Assembly (NCBI GenBank): GCA_032358255.1
Contig: JAULBX010029269.1
Coordinates: 1 to 64,000 of the forward strand
Direction: 5' to 3'
Length of the DNA: 64,000 nucleotides
Source: Heterotrichella gracilis
Taxonomy: Eukaryota > Sar > Xanthophyceae > Tribonematales > Xanthonemataceae
In this document: positions 19,282 to 28,534 of the stretch, piece by piece
Numbering within the stretch: position 1 is the stretch's first letter
Layout of the letters: every line of letters begins with the position of its first letter
Made by a program: the position numbers and the translations under genes
The notes under the pieces: generated by a model
What the model saw: the letters and a program-made list of their open reading frames with translations, nothing else
What the model was told of the DNA's origin: nothing
Database searches by the model: none

Positions 19282-19795
19282 AGACTGGACCTTGTTCCTT
19301 GATAGGGATGGCGTTATTAATAAGAAATTAGATAACGACTATGTGAAACATTGGGTAGAATTTGAATTTTTAGATGGCGTTTTTGATGCGCTAAAAAAAC
19401 TGGATACTGTTTTTGGAAGAATTGTAGTGGTTACCAATCAACAAGGTATTGGCAAACATTTATATCGCGTTGAAGATCTTGAACTCATTCATAAGAACAT
19501 GATCTACGAAATAACTTATTTAGGCGGAAGGATTGACAAAGTTTATTTCTCTCCTTATCTGGATTCTGAAAATCATCCAACCCGCAAACCTAATATTGGC
19601 ATGGCCTTACAGGCAAAAAAAGATTTTCCCGAAATTGATTTTAGCAAAAGTATTATTGTCGGCGATAGTTTAAGCGATATGGAGTTTGGAAAAAAAGCAG
19701 GCATGAACACTATATTTATATCTGAAGAAAAAAAGAAAGATGAAAGAATAGATCTGCAGTTTAGATCTTTAATTGAGTTTGCTCATAATTTATAA
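19253..19795 (+). CDS. gmhB: D,D-heptose bisphosphate phosphatase-like HAD hydrolase
   Basis: A HAD-IIIA phosphatase: the LFLDRDGVIN nucleophile motif (DxDGVI), VVTNQQGIG, RKPNIGM with its conserved lysine, and VGDSLSDMEFGKKAGM, the metal-binding motif. This is the GmhB pattern. GmhB removes the 7-phosphate of heptose bisphosphate. It lacks the Cys-rich zinc loop of canonical GmhB (YFSPYLDSENHPTRKP instead of a CxH...CxC loop). An upstream ATG at 19220 is in frame, but the ATG at 19253 overlaps hddC less (29 nt) and removes a tail unlike the family. Confidence 0.78.
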   Translation: MTLKDLNINKDWTLFLDRDGVINKKLDNDYVKHWVEFEFLDGVFDALKKLDTVFGRIVVVTNQQGIGKHLYRVEDLELIHKNMIYEITYLGGRIDKVYFSPYLDSENHPTRKPNIGMALQAKKDFPEIDFSKSIIVGDSLSDMEFGKKAGMNTIFISEEKKKDERIDLQFRSLIEFAHNL

Positions 19796-19801
19796 TACAT
19801 T

Positions 19802-20545
19802 TTGAAAATTTCCATCATAACCATTACTTATAATTCGGCTGCAACTATCGAGCAGACCATTAAATCCGTATTAGAGCAAAGTTATAATGATGTTGAATAT
19901 ATTATTGTGGATGGCGGTTCAACAGATAACACGTTACAGATCATTGAGAACTATAAAACTAAAATTGCAAAATTTATTTCAGGAAAAGATAATGGCTTGT
20001 ACGATGCATTGAACAAGGGTATTGACTTAGCTACAGGAGATGTGATAGGTATTTTGCACTCTGACGATTTTTATATTGACAAAACTGTTATCGAAAAATA
20101 TGCCGCTACGTTTATAAAAAATCATTCAGACGCCGTTTATAGCGATCTTTTTTATGTTGATAAATCAGATACTAATAAAATAATCCGGAAATGGAAAAGC
20201 GGCAACCATAAACCAAATTCATTCCTACATGGATGGATGCCGCCCCACCCTACTTTTTTTGTGAAGCGTGAGATCTATCACAAATTCGGAAAATTTAATT
20301 TAGAATTTAAACACTCTGCTGATTATGAATTAATGCTACGTTTTATTCATAAACACAAAATACGTATCAATTACCTTCATGAATTCACTATAAAAATGCG
20401 TGTTGGCGGCCAAAGTAACGTTTCTGTTCAAAACCGTATGAACGCCAATATTGAGGATCGAAAAGCCTGGAAGATCAATGGTCTCAGGCCCCGCTTCTAT
20501 ACTTCCTATTTAAAACCCTTAAGAAAAATACTGCAATTTCTTTAA
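19802..20545 (+). CDS. Family 2 glycosyltransferase
   Basis: 247 residues starting at a TTG codon; no in-frame ATG exists before the first strand and the resulting MKISIITITYNSAATIE is the exact family beginning. Motifs are VDGGSTDNT, GKDNGLYDALNKGID and HSDDF (the DxD-like metal site), typical WcaA/GT-A enzymes adding a sugar from a nucleotide donor. Its place at the end of gmhA-hddC-gmhB suggests transfer of heptose or a neighbouring residue to LPS or another surface glycan (inference). It starts 6 nt after the gmhB stop. Confidence 0.88.
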   Translation: MKISIITITYNSAATIEQTIKSVLEQSYNDVEYIIVDGGSTDNTLQIIENYKTKIAKFISGKDNGLYDALNKGIDLATGDVIGILHSDDFYIDKTVIEKYAATFIKNHSDAVYSDLFYVDKSDTNKIIRKWKSGNHKPNSFLHGWMPPHPTFFVKREIYHKFGKFNLEFKHSADYELMLRFIHKHKIRINYLHEFTIKMRVGGQSNVSVQNRMNANIEDRKAWKINGLRPRFYTSYLKPLRKILQFL

Positions 20546-20567
20546 AATTCAGGCAAAAAACCGGCCG

Positions 20568-20598
20568 TTTGTTTTATAGATTAAATTTTATATATTAG
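20568..20598 (+). promoter_or_regulatory. Bacteroidota promoter for the T9SS metzincin
   Basis: TTTG (20568-20571), 19-nt spacer, TATATTAG (20591-20598; one mismatch to TAnnTTTG), 21 nt before the ATG. Confidence 0.55.
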
Positions 20599-20619
20599 TG
20601 TAATCTTAAAATCAAACAC

Positions 20620-23298
20620 ATGAAAAAAATATACTCTGTAATTGCAGTATTGGTAATTTTATTGTCTAACAATTTTTATAGCCAATGTTCTCTTTACCCT
20701 GTTTCTTTAACTTCAAAAGTTTACAACAGTTCGTTAATTATTGAAGGGAAAGTAATTTCACAAAAATCATTTTGGAATGCAGAAAGAAATTACATCTTCA
20801 CTTCTAATTTAATTTCTGTATCACAAGTACTTAAAGGTGCTTTATACACTTCAAACATTGAGATCATTACAGAGGGTGGGCAAGTTGATCTTGACAGACA
20901 AGTAGTTGATCCTTCATTACAATTAAGCTTAAACGATGAAGGTATTTTTACTTTAACCAATTTCAATCAACCATCACAATTTGGCAATCCTGTGTTTCAG
21001 GTATATGCAGACCAACAAGGCTTTTATAAATTTAATCTTGAAGAAAATTCAGCGACTGTTCCGTTTAAAAATTATACAGATATCAATAATGTTTACCAGG
21101 AATTTGAAACGCTTTTAGGAATTGATATTCCTGCGTATACAAATTCAAACAGCAATAAATTTACTTCTTCAAGTTCGGTTGCCGCTATTTCAGGAATTTC
21201 GCCTTTAATTATTACAGCAGGAACAAATAGTATATTAACAATTACCGGTAGTAGTTTTGGTGCTACACAAGGAGCTTCAATTGTTGAATTTAGAAATGCA
21301 GATGATGGTGGTGCAACTTTTATTCAACCGCATTCCTCACAATATGTTTCATGGAGCAATACACAAATTCAGGTAATTGTGCCTACACGTTCATCTACTT
21401 TAACGGGCAATGGCACTGCCGGCACAGGCCAGGTAAGAGTTACAGTTGGTTCTTCAACACTTAGCGCACAAACCTTAACTGTTGATTACGGCGAACTAAA
21501 TGTGCTTGTAACAAATACTATTACAACCCAACAGGTTTTTAATACCCGTCATATTGACCTAAATACAATGGGTGGTATAAACTGGCAAATGTTTACCAGT
21601 TTTAATGCAAATGCCGCTGCAAAAACTTCTTTCCTAAGTGCTTTTCAGACATGGCGCTGTAACACAAATATTAATTGGTTATTAGGTCCAACTGTTACAA
21701 CAAATACAATTGCATCCGATGGCATTAACGTAATTCGTTTTGATATTAATAACGAATTACCTGCAGGTGTTCTTGGACGTTGTACAAGTTATTTTAGTGC
21801 TTGCAGCATGGGCCCAAATGTTTTTGTATATGTTGCCGAATTGGATATTTGTTTTGATGATCCTGCAACCAGCGCCATTACATGGAATTTCGGCCCTGCG
21901 CTTGCAAGTGGTGCGCAATATGACTTTGAGTCGGTAGCAGTGCACGAATTAGGACATGGTCACCAACTTTCTCATGTTATTAATACAAATGATGTTATGC
22001 ATTATTCTATAGGGCCTGCGCAAAACAAACGCACATTAATTGCAGCAGATATTGCTGCCGGAAATGATGTAATGACACGCGACGTATCTCCCGGTGTGTG
22101 TGGTAAAGGAGCGCTTGTAGCGATCGCAGCATCAGTTTGTGCTGTTGGTTCACCAACTTCTGCATTTAATTTAACTACACCTGTTTGTGTTGGACAAAAT
22201 GTTACTTTAACCAGCGGTGCAACAGGCGGCCCAACTAATTTTACATGGACAATGACTGGCGGCTCACCCGCTACATCTACGTTACAAAATACAGCAACAA
22301 GTTATGCGGCACCGGGAATATATTCGGTTACATTAGTTGCCATGAATGGTATTGGTTCGTCTTCATTAACAAAAACAATTTCAGTACTAGCTATACCAAG
22401 TGTTGTAGTTTCATCAGCAAGTGTTTGTTCGGGTAATACCGGAACTTTATCTGCAACTGGAGCAACTTCATACACCTGGAATCCTGGAGCTTTAGCCGGC
22501 GCAACTCAAACTTTTAATTTGGTAAACACACAAGTTTTTACGGTTATTGGAAGTAACGGAACTTGCTCGAACAGTTCAACAGGAACATTAAGTGTTACGG
22601 CAACACCAACTGTTTCGGTTCCTAATGCAACCATTTGCTCGGGAACTTCTACTAATTTAACAGCCACCGGGGCAACCAGCTACACCTGGAATCCTGGAGC
22701 ATTAACAGGTCCCTCGCAAACCTACAGTCCAGCTGCAACAAGTTTTTATACAGTAACCGGCGCTAACAGTAATTGTGTTAACGCTAAAACATTTACTATC
22801 ACTGTAAACCCAACTCCAACAGTTGGTGCTTCGGCCACTGCCACTTTAATTTGTTCCGGATCACAGATCACAACATTAACTGCTACAGGTGCCACAAGTT
22901 ATGTTTGGAATCCAGGAGCATTTGCCGGTAATAATCTTCCAACTACGCTTACTTCCAGTACTATTTTTACAGTTACGGGAACTACAAATGGTTGCGTAGA
23001 CACTGAAACTATTTCCATATCTGTTTCTCCGTGTACAGGTATTACAAATAAATCAGCAACTGAGAATCTTAAAGTATATCCAAATCCAACACAGGGATAT
23101 GTAACTATAAATTTTGGAGAAGCTTTCAGTGGACAAACGACAGTTTACAATACTTTAGGACAATTATTAATTACACAAAAAATTAATGATACTGAAAAAT
23201 TAAATCTTGATCTTTCTACATATCCTAAAGGTGTTTATCTGATCAAACTTTCACCTGTTTCTGGAAAAGAAAATCATATAAGAATAGTAAGAGATTAA
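20620..23298 (+). CDS. T9SS-secreted metzincin-like metalloprotease with IPT and Ig-like repeats
   Basis: 892 residues. Signal peptide at 1-22 (MKKIYSVIAVLVILLSNNFYSQ). An IPT/TIG domain (about 190-290, ISPLIITAGTNSILTITG) precedes a catalytic domain with HELGHGHQLSH (His442, Glu443, His446, His452) and a Met-turn DVMHYS, the metzincin hallmark. Position 8 is Gln instead of the usual Gly. A PKD-like domain and three related Ig-like repeats (each with CSG, ATGATSY, W NPGA) follow. The C-terminus (about 815-892) is a type A T9SS sorting domain: LKVYPNPTQGYVTI, YNTLGQLL, LSTYPKGVYLIKL. It is secreted or surface-bound; substrate unknown. Confidence 0.9.
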   Translation: MKKIYSVIAVLVILLSNNFYSQCSLYPVSLTSKVYNSSLIIEGKVISQKSFWNAERNYIFTSNLISVSQVLKGALYTSNIEIITEGGQVDLDRQVVDPSLQLSLNDEGIFTLTNFNQPSQFGNPVFQVYADQQGFYKFNLEENSATVPFKNYTDINNVYQEFETLLGIDIPAYTNSNSNKFTSSSSVAAISGISPLIITAGTNSILTITGSSFGATQGASIVEFRNADDGGATFIQPHSSQYVSWSNTQIQVIVPTRSSTLTGNGTAGTGQVRVTVGSSTLSAQTLTVDYGELNVLVTNTITTQQVFNTRHIDLNTMGGINWQMFTSFNANAAAKTSFLSAFQTWRCNTNINWLLGPTVTTNTIASDGINVIRFDINNELPAGVLGRCTSYFSACSMGPNVFVYVAELDICFDDPATSAITWNFGPALASGAQYDFESVAVHELGHGHQLSHVINTNDVMHYSIGPAQNKRTLIAADIAAGNDVMTRDVSPGVCGKGALVAIAASVCAVGSPTSAFNLTTPVCVGQNVTLTSGATGGPTNFTWTMTGGSPATSTLQNTATSYAAPGIYSVTLVAMNGIGSSSLTKTISVLAIPSVVVSSASVCSGNTGTLSATGATSYTWNPGALAGATQTFNLVNTQVFTVIGSNGTCSNSSTGTLSVTATPTVSVPNATICSGTSTNLTATGATSYTWNPGALTGPSQTYSPAATSFYTVTGANSNCVNAKTFTITVNPTPTVGASATATLICSGSQITTLTATGATSYVWNPGAFAGNNLPTTLTSSTIFTVTGTTNGCVDTETISISVSPCTGITNKSATENLKVYPNPTQGYVTINFGEAFSGQTTVYNTLGQLLITQKINDTEKLNLDLSTYPKGVYLIKLSPVSGKENHIRIVRD

Positions 23299-23313
23299 TT
23301 TTAACTACTGTCC

Positions 23314-23350
23314 AAAAAAAAGAGCGATAAATAATTTATCGCTCTTTTTT
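23314..23350. terminator. Bidirectional terminator between metzincin and GNAT gene
   Basis: GAGCGATAAA and TTTATCGCTC form a stem flanked by A- and T-runs on both strands, and it sits between two convergent genes. The minus-strand GNAT stop codon lies at its right edge. Confidence 0.85.
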
Positions 23351-23819
23351 ATTTCATGGTCATATCATACCGGTCAAGTCCTTTACCATAACCCTCTTTA
23401 ATAGTTTTAGTAACGACAAATCCCAGCTTCTCAAAAAATTTATATGTGTGTTGGGAGGTATCTAAAGAGATGGAATGCTCTGGGTAAAACCGCTTTATTT
23501 CTTCTATTCGATGCAACAAAAAATGTTTTCCAATTCCTTTTTTATGTTGTGAGTTTTCTACCATACCCCAGGTCATGTTAACACGTTTATCGTGTGTTAC
23601 ATAAAATCCACCGCAGGCAACAACTTTCGACCCTTGTTCAACAACGTAAAAATGTTCCTCTAAATTATCCTCATAGGCAATTTCTTCTTTATCCTTAGCG
23701 TCTAACCAATTCTCCAAAAGAGCTAACTCTGATGGCGCAAAGTACAAGTGCTCATTACTTTTAAAAATGTTTAGGCAAGCATTTCTGTCAGTTTGCCTGT
23801 AGTCTCTTATTAGCATCAT
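23349..23819 (-). CDS. GNAT-family N-acetyltransferase
   Basis: About 156 residues from the ATG at 23819, where MLIRDYRQTDRNACLNIF is a normal GNAT start. The frame is open to an ATG at 23864 that adds 15 residues with no family match. The acetyl-CoA loop appears as VENSQHKKGIGKHFLLHRIEE, a Q/RxxGxG/A-type motif, followed by ISLDTSQHTYKFFEKLGFV, the usual end of the fold. Substrate unknown. Confidence 0.8.
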   Translation of the reverse strand: MMLIRDYRQTDRNACLNIFKSNEHLYFAPSELALLENWLDAKDKEEIAYEDNLEEHFYVVEQGSKVVACGGFYVTHDKRVNMTWGMVENSQHKKGIGKHFLLHRIEEIKRFYPEHSISLDTSQHTYKFFEKLGFVVTKTIKEGYGKGLDRYDMTMK

Positions 23820-23880
23820 TTCTTTAGCTAAAACTACTATTTTTATGCGTGTGTTCAAAATCAATTGTTGTTATGTGTTA

Positions 23881-24891
23881 TTAGCCTTTTTCTAACTGAT
23901 GGTCTACTATTTTTTTTAAAGCTTCGTCAAAAGCTATTTTCCCTTCCATATAGTCGTTCCAGTATAATTTACAGCCAGCAACAGTCACTTTAAAATCAGG
24001 GAATTTTTCTTCAAATTTCATTTGCATATAGTAGGGTTCAAACTTTTTCCATTGTGCTTTGTATTGTTTTTCTACAACATATCCTGTAGTATAAAAAAGT
24101 ACATTATGCCATACATTGTTTAATTTTTTTGCGTCTTTATCTTTCGCAAGTAAAAATATTTGGTTACTTAATTTATCTACCAAAAAATGTGAGGCTTCGT
24201 GAAAAACAACTTCTGCAGCAAGATCGCCTTGGTTTGCTTTACTTGCTGTAGAGTAGATGATATGTTCAAAAGCATTCTTAAAACTATACGCGCCGGCCCA
24301 TGTCGCATAGCAGGTAAGATCTATGCGCACTTTTTCCGCAGGTAACTTTGTTTGATAAATTCTTTCTAGTTCAGGAATAACAGTAGTTTCCATTTTTATG
24401 ATCTGGTCTTTATAAGTGTTTAACCAGGCTTTATTTGTTGAATCTATCACCGGCCAATATAATTTAGTGAAATATGGTTGAAATTTTTTTAGTACCTCAA
24501 ACGCTTCTGCCTGCCATTTTACTTTTAATTTAAATTTAGACTTACCTTCATCGCTCAGGTAATCCGAAAACTCGCTCATGGTATTGTCAAACAAAAGATC
24601 CTTTGAGGTTAACGAATCCCGGTAATAAAGCATAATTGAATTTAATTCTAAAACTTCGTTTGCATTTAAACCAGCGTATTTATCTCTGAAAGAATAATAG
24701 GCCAAAGAATCGTTTGGCTTTTTTGTAAACTTACAACCTAGCGCCCTATTGTATAAATACAGATGTGCATTAAGTTGTTTACTGTTTTGAAAAATAAAAT
24801 ATTTACTTTCAAATAACTCTGTTTTTTTTCCAAAAGCACTTACACTCACAAAAAGTATAAGCATGGCGGTGGCTGTGAAATTTGCTTTCAT
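23881..24891 (-). CDS. Secreted protein of unknown family with a HExxH motif
   Basis: 336 residues with a signal peptide (MKANFTATAMLILFVSVSAFG). I do not recognise the family. Residues 226-240 read AEVVFHEASHFLVDK, a helix with HEASH (His231, Glu232, His235), the zinc site of gluzincin or related peptidases; a third ligand is not obvious. The rest is helical with many aromatic residues (KFQPYFTKLYWPVID). It could be a periplasmic zinc peptidase or a relic that keeps only the fold. Convergent with nothing; it is upstream of the GNAT gene on the same strand with a 61-nt gap. Confidence 0.55.
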   Translation of the reverse strand: MKANFTATAMLILFVSVSAFGKKTELFESKYFIFQNSKQLNAHLYLYNRALGCKFTKKPNDSLAYYSFRDKYAGLNANEVLELNSIMLYYRDSLTSKDLLFDNTMSEFSDYLSDEGKSKFKLKVKWQAEAFEVLKKFQPYFTKLYWPVIDSTNKAWLNTYKDQIIKMETTVIPELERIYQTKLPAEKVRIDLTCYATWAGAYSFKNAFEHIIYSTASKANQGDLAAEVVFHEASHFLVDKLSNQIFLLAKDKDAKKLNNVWHNVLFYTTGYVVEKQYKAQWKKFEPYYMQMKFEEKFPDFKVTVAGCKLYWNDYMEGKIAFDEALKKIVDHQLEKG

Positions 24892-24924
24892 AATTAATGG
24901 TTTTAAATAAAAGTTGAACGTTAT

Positions 24925-24957
24925 AAAAAACCCCTTTCGTTATAAAACGAAAGGGGT
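24925..24957 (-). terminator. Rho-independent terminator of the efflux operon
   Basis: An 11-bp perfect stem, CCCCTTTCGTT (24931-24941) with AACGAAAGGGG (24946-24956), 4-nt loop. Read on the minus strand it ends in a T6 run, so it terminates the RND gene. Confidence 0.9.
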
Positions 24958-24970
24958 GGAACAAAATTAC

Positions 24971-27900
24971 TTAGTTATCGAGGTTACCGTAATCTAATTT
25001 TTTTCTTTGTATTGCGAGTATCAATGTGCAAACCAAAACAAAGAAGGGTACATACATGATGGCTTTTGGAAGATCAAAGTGTTCCAAAATTATCACTGCT
25101 TTTCTTTTTAATCTTTCGGCGATCAAGTACATGGCTGGCACTAATAATAGCGTTAAGAAAGTAGCAAAGGCTAAACCAAATATCATCGTCCAGCTTAAAG
25201 GACCCCAGAACACAACGTTATCACCACCAAAGTGAATGTGTGGCGAAGCGTGCGCCAATAAACCTTCAAAGTCGATATTTAAACCAACCGCTAACGGAAT
25301 TAATCCTAAGATAGCTGCGGTTGCTGTTAAAACCACCGGCGTCATACGCGTTCTTCCTGCATCAACAATTGCATCATATAAGCCCACACCTTTTGCACGT
25401 TCTTCTTCTGCAAACTCAACCAATAATATACCATTCCGAACAACGATACCTGCCAGCGCCACGATACCAATACCAGTCATTACAATACTCATATCCATTT
25501 TAAATATAGCAGTACCTAATAATACACCAATAACACTTAAAACAATTTCAGATAAGATAATGATAGGTTTACCAATTGAGTTAAATTGAATAACCAACAC
25601 TAATAAAATAATTCCAATTGCACTTACCATCGCGCTTCCTAAGAACGCGCCGGTCTCTGCCTGTTCTTCCTGTTGACCAGTAAATTTAACTACTACAGCG
25701 CCGGTTGGTTTATAGTCCTTGGCAACCTCTTCTAATTTTGCTACAACGTTATTTGGGTTAAAGCCTTCTAATACGTCAGAAGATAAAGTAATAACACGTT
25801 TATTTTGTTTACGTTTAATACCACCATACGTGTTTTCGTAACGTATATCGCAAAAAGCAGAGAGAGGTACCGAGCGCAACATACCGCCGGCATTCATATC
25901 TCTGAACGTGATCTTTAAATTTTTAATTTGTTCTACATTGGTACGTTGATCATAATTATAACGTAATTGAATTGGGTACTCATCGTTCGCATCACGGAAT
26001 TTACTTGGATTATCAATACCAAATACAGCTTTCCTTATTTCCATTGCTAACTGTACAGTAGAAATTCCTTCTCTGTTAGCGCGTTCTCTATTGATATCAA
26101 AAATAATTTCAGGTTTGTTATCCACGAAATCTGTTTTAAGATCTGCAACTCCCGGCACATCTGACTCCTGTAAAAAACGTTTTAAATTCCGGGCGTTCTC
26201 AACTAATTCTTCAAATTTATCACCTTTAATTTCAATATTAATAGGCTTACCAACCGGCGGTCCGGCTTGTTCTTTATTAGTTGTAATTTCAGCGCCGGCA
26301 ATATTCCATTTTGTAGCTTGAAGTTCTTTCAAATATTTCATTGTACTAACGCCTTTTCTTTCGCTAAACTCAACAAAGTTGATGGCGATCTTTCCGCGGT
26401 TAGAATAAGAACTTTGATCTTCATCTTGCGGATCGGTAACACCAATTGTTACGTTTGTAATAATAGAAGATACAACAGGATTATTCTCTCCAATAATAGC
26501 GTTCACTTTTTTCTCAACCAACTTCATTATTTCATTTGTCTTTGAAGGATCCGTTCCTTCCGGCAACTTCACGTACACAAAAGCATTATTTGGATCGCCT
26601 TGCGGGAAGAATACAACGTTGGGCGAGCGTACTTTCATTAAAAAAATTGAAAAAGCAAATAAACCTAAAGTATAAACCAATAACATGTATGGGCGTTTTA
26701 AGCCCCACACTAATAAATTAGTATAACCGCGTTGAAAAGAAGGCCATGCTTTTGTTTGAAATTTAGAGATCACTTTGTATAAATACAAGCGGTGAGCAAT
26801 CATAAACAAAGCAAAGAAGATCATTAGGTTTCCATAAGCAACACTTCCTGTTAAATAAAATACAATTGCAACAACTCCATAAAGCAATAACCTTAACCAG
26901 GCTTTACGATTGATCTTACCATAATTTTTAAATTCTTCGTCGTGCGATTTCATAAAATCTACGGCAAAAACAGGATTGATGATGTAAGCAACAAATAAAG
27001 ATGCTAAGAGTGTAATAATTAAGGTAACGGGTAAAAAGAACATGAACTTACCAATTAAACCAGGCCAAAATGCTAATGGAATAAATGGCGCTAACGTTGT
27101 AATAGTACCACTTAATACGGGTAGGAACACTTCGCCTGCAGCCTGTTTGGCCGCTATCTTTATATCCTTCTTTCCGTTATCAAAGATCCGATGCGTATTC
27201 TCAATAACCACAATAGCATCATCCACCACAATACCCAGAGCCAATAAAAATGCAAAGAGCACGATCATGTTTAAACTAAAGCCAATACTTGGCATGAACA
27301 TAAATGCTATGAACATGGAAAGTGGCACTGACAAGGCAACGAACAAAGCGTTAGTTACACCCATGAAGAACATTAAAATTAATGTTACCAAAATAAAACC
27401 AATAATAATTGTATTGATCAAATCATGCAAGGTCAATTTTGTTTTGTCAGATTGATCGGCGGTTATTTTAATATCAATATTAGAAGGGAATTGTGTTTTC
27501 TTTAGTTCGGCAATAGTTTCTTTTATTTTATCTGAAGCCGAAATTAAGTTCTCGCCTGCACGTTTAATAACATTTAAGGTGATAACGTTCTTTCCTGCAA
27601 GACGTGCGTAACTTTGTGTTTCTGCAACTGTATCTAAAACATTAGCAAAATCTTTTAAATATAAACGTGCGCCGGATTGAGATGAGATAACTAGGTTCTT
27701 TAATTCTTCTATCGATTTAAATTCGTTCTTGATGCTTATTGTCCGCTTAGTTCCGTCCATTGGAATTTGTCCACCGCTAATAGTAACGTTCTCGCTACCA
27801 ATTGCACGTTCAAGATCTCCCATGGTCAACTGCATTGACTGCATTTTGTACATATCTAAATTCACCTGAATCTCCCTATCTGGGGCACCAACCATCTTTA

Positions 27901-28432
27901 CTTCAGTGATCTCTTTTAATCCTTCGATCCTGTCTTTCAGATCATCTGCATATTCTTTTAATTTCTGAAGATCCATGTCGCCGGCAATGTTTATATACAT
28001 GATCGGCAATTCAGAAAATGCTAATTCTTTTACAAAAGGCTGACGTGTCAATCCGCTGGGAAGATCGGATTTTGATTCGTCTACTTTATCTTTAATTTGC
28101 TGCCTGGCTTTATCTACCGTAACACTTGTATTAAATTCAACCGTGATTAACGATACATCCTGCATGGAGTTACTCGTTAACTTTTTTACACCCGGAATTG
28201 ATTTTAATTTTTTCTCTAAGGGTTTAGTAATTGTATTCTCGATGTTACTTGGCGAGTTACCAGCATAAACAGTGCTAATGAAGAATTTAGGCACAACAAT
28301 ATCCGGAAAACTTTCCTTTGGTAATTTGTTGTATGAGCTAATACCTAATAAGGTAATAATGATAACGCCGATATAAATAGCGGTCTTATTATCAATGGCC
28401 CAACTACTTGGTTTAAATTGTTTAAAATCCAT
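24971..28432 (-). CDS. RND-family efflux pump inner-membrane permease (HAE/AcrB type)
   Basis: 1153 residues with the AcrB layout: TM1 near 17-35, a large periplasmic porter/docking domain, TM cluster about 335-555, second porter domain, TM cluster about 950-1110. The TM4 proton-relay motif GIVVDDAIVVIENTHR carries the adjacent Asp pair. It is somewhat longer than AcrB because of a cytosolic insertion (YINPVFAVDFMKSHDEEF...) between TM segments. With the adaptor and TolC genes upstream on the same strand it should form a tripartite drug or lipid exporter. Substrate unknown. Confidence 0.9.
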   Translation of the reverse strand: MDFKQFKPSSWAIDNKTAIYIGVIIITLLGISSYNKLPKESFPDIVVPKFFISTVYAGNSPSNIENTITKPLEKKLKSIPGVKKLTSNSMQDVSLITVEFNTSVTVDKARQQIKDKVDESKSDLPSGLTRQPFVKELAFSELPIMYINIAGDMDLQKLKEYADDLKDRIEGLKEITEVKMVGAPDREIQVNLDMYKMQSMQLTMGDLERAIGSENVTISGGQIPMDGTKRTISIKNEFKSIEELKNLVISSQSGARLYLKDFANVLDTVAETQSYARLAGKNVITLNVIKRAGENLISASDKIKETIAELKKTQFPSNIDIKITADQSDKTKLTLHDLINTIIIGFILVTLILMFFMGVTNALFVALSVPLSMFIAFMFMPSIGFSLNMIVLFAFLLALGIVVDDAIVVIENTHRIFDNGKKDIKIAAKQAAGEVFLPVLSGTITTLAPFIPLAFWPGLIGKFMFFLPVTLIITLLASLFVAYIINPVFAVDFMKSHDEEFKNYGKINRKAWLRLLLYGVVAIVFYLTGSVAYGNLMIFFALFMIAHRLYLYKVISKFQTKAWPSFQRGYTNLLVWGLKRPYMLLVYTLGLFAFSIFLMKVRSPNVVFFPQGDPNNAFVYVKLPEGTDPSKTNEIMKLVEKKVNAIIGENNPVVSSIITNVTIGVTDPQDEDQSSYSNRGKIAINFVEFSERKGVSTMKYLKELQATKWNIAGAEITTNKEQAGPPVGKPINIEIKGDKFEELVENARNLKRFLQESDVPGVADLKTDFVDNKPEIIFDINRERANREGISTVQLAMEIRKAVFGIDNPSKFRDANDEYPIQLRYNYDQRTNVEQIKNLKITFRDMNAGGMLRSVPLSAFCDIRYENTYGGIKRKQNKRVITLSSDVLEGFNPNNVVAKLEEVAKDYKPTGAVVVKFTGQQEEQAETGAFLGSAMVSAIGIILLVLVIQFNSIGKPIIILSEIVLSVIGVLLGTAIFKMDMSIVMTGIGIVALAGIVVRNGILLVEFAEEERAKGVGLYDAIVDAGRTRMTPVVLTATAAILGLIPLAVGLNIDFEGLLAHASPHIHFGGDNVVFWGPLSWTMIFGLAFATFLTLLLVPAMYLIAERLKRKAVIILEHFDLPKAIMYVPFFVLVCTLILAIQRKKLDYGNLDN

Positions 28433-28534
28433 GTTTCAATTTATTAATTTGTTAATTCGACAATTAGTCAATTATAAATACTTTAATTTTTAGAGATTGC
28501 AGCAAATTGTCTAATTGCCACATTAACTAATTAT

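Noticed and set aside
22400-23030. Repeated DNA that might be a CRISPR or tandem array
   Set aside because: The units encode Ig-like protein repeats in frame (CSG...ATGATSY...NPGA) and lack conserved spacers. No CRISPR array is seen anywhere in the window.
25236-27455. Several plus-strand ORFs of 60-137 codons across the RND gene
   Set aside because: They are antisense shadows rich in Ile/Thr/Asn from the complementary strand of hydrophobic coding sequence.
28433-28534. Possible small gene or operator between the RND and adaptor genes
   Set aside because: AT-rich DNA with loose TTAATTTGTTAATT-like repeats; no ORF and no clean palindrome.
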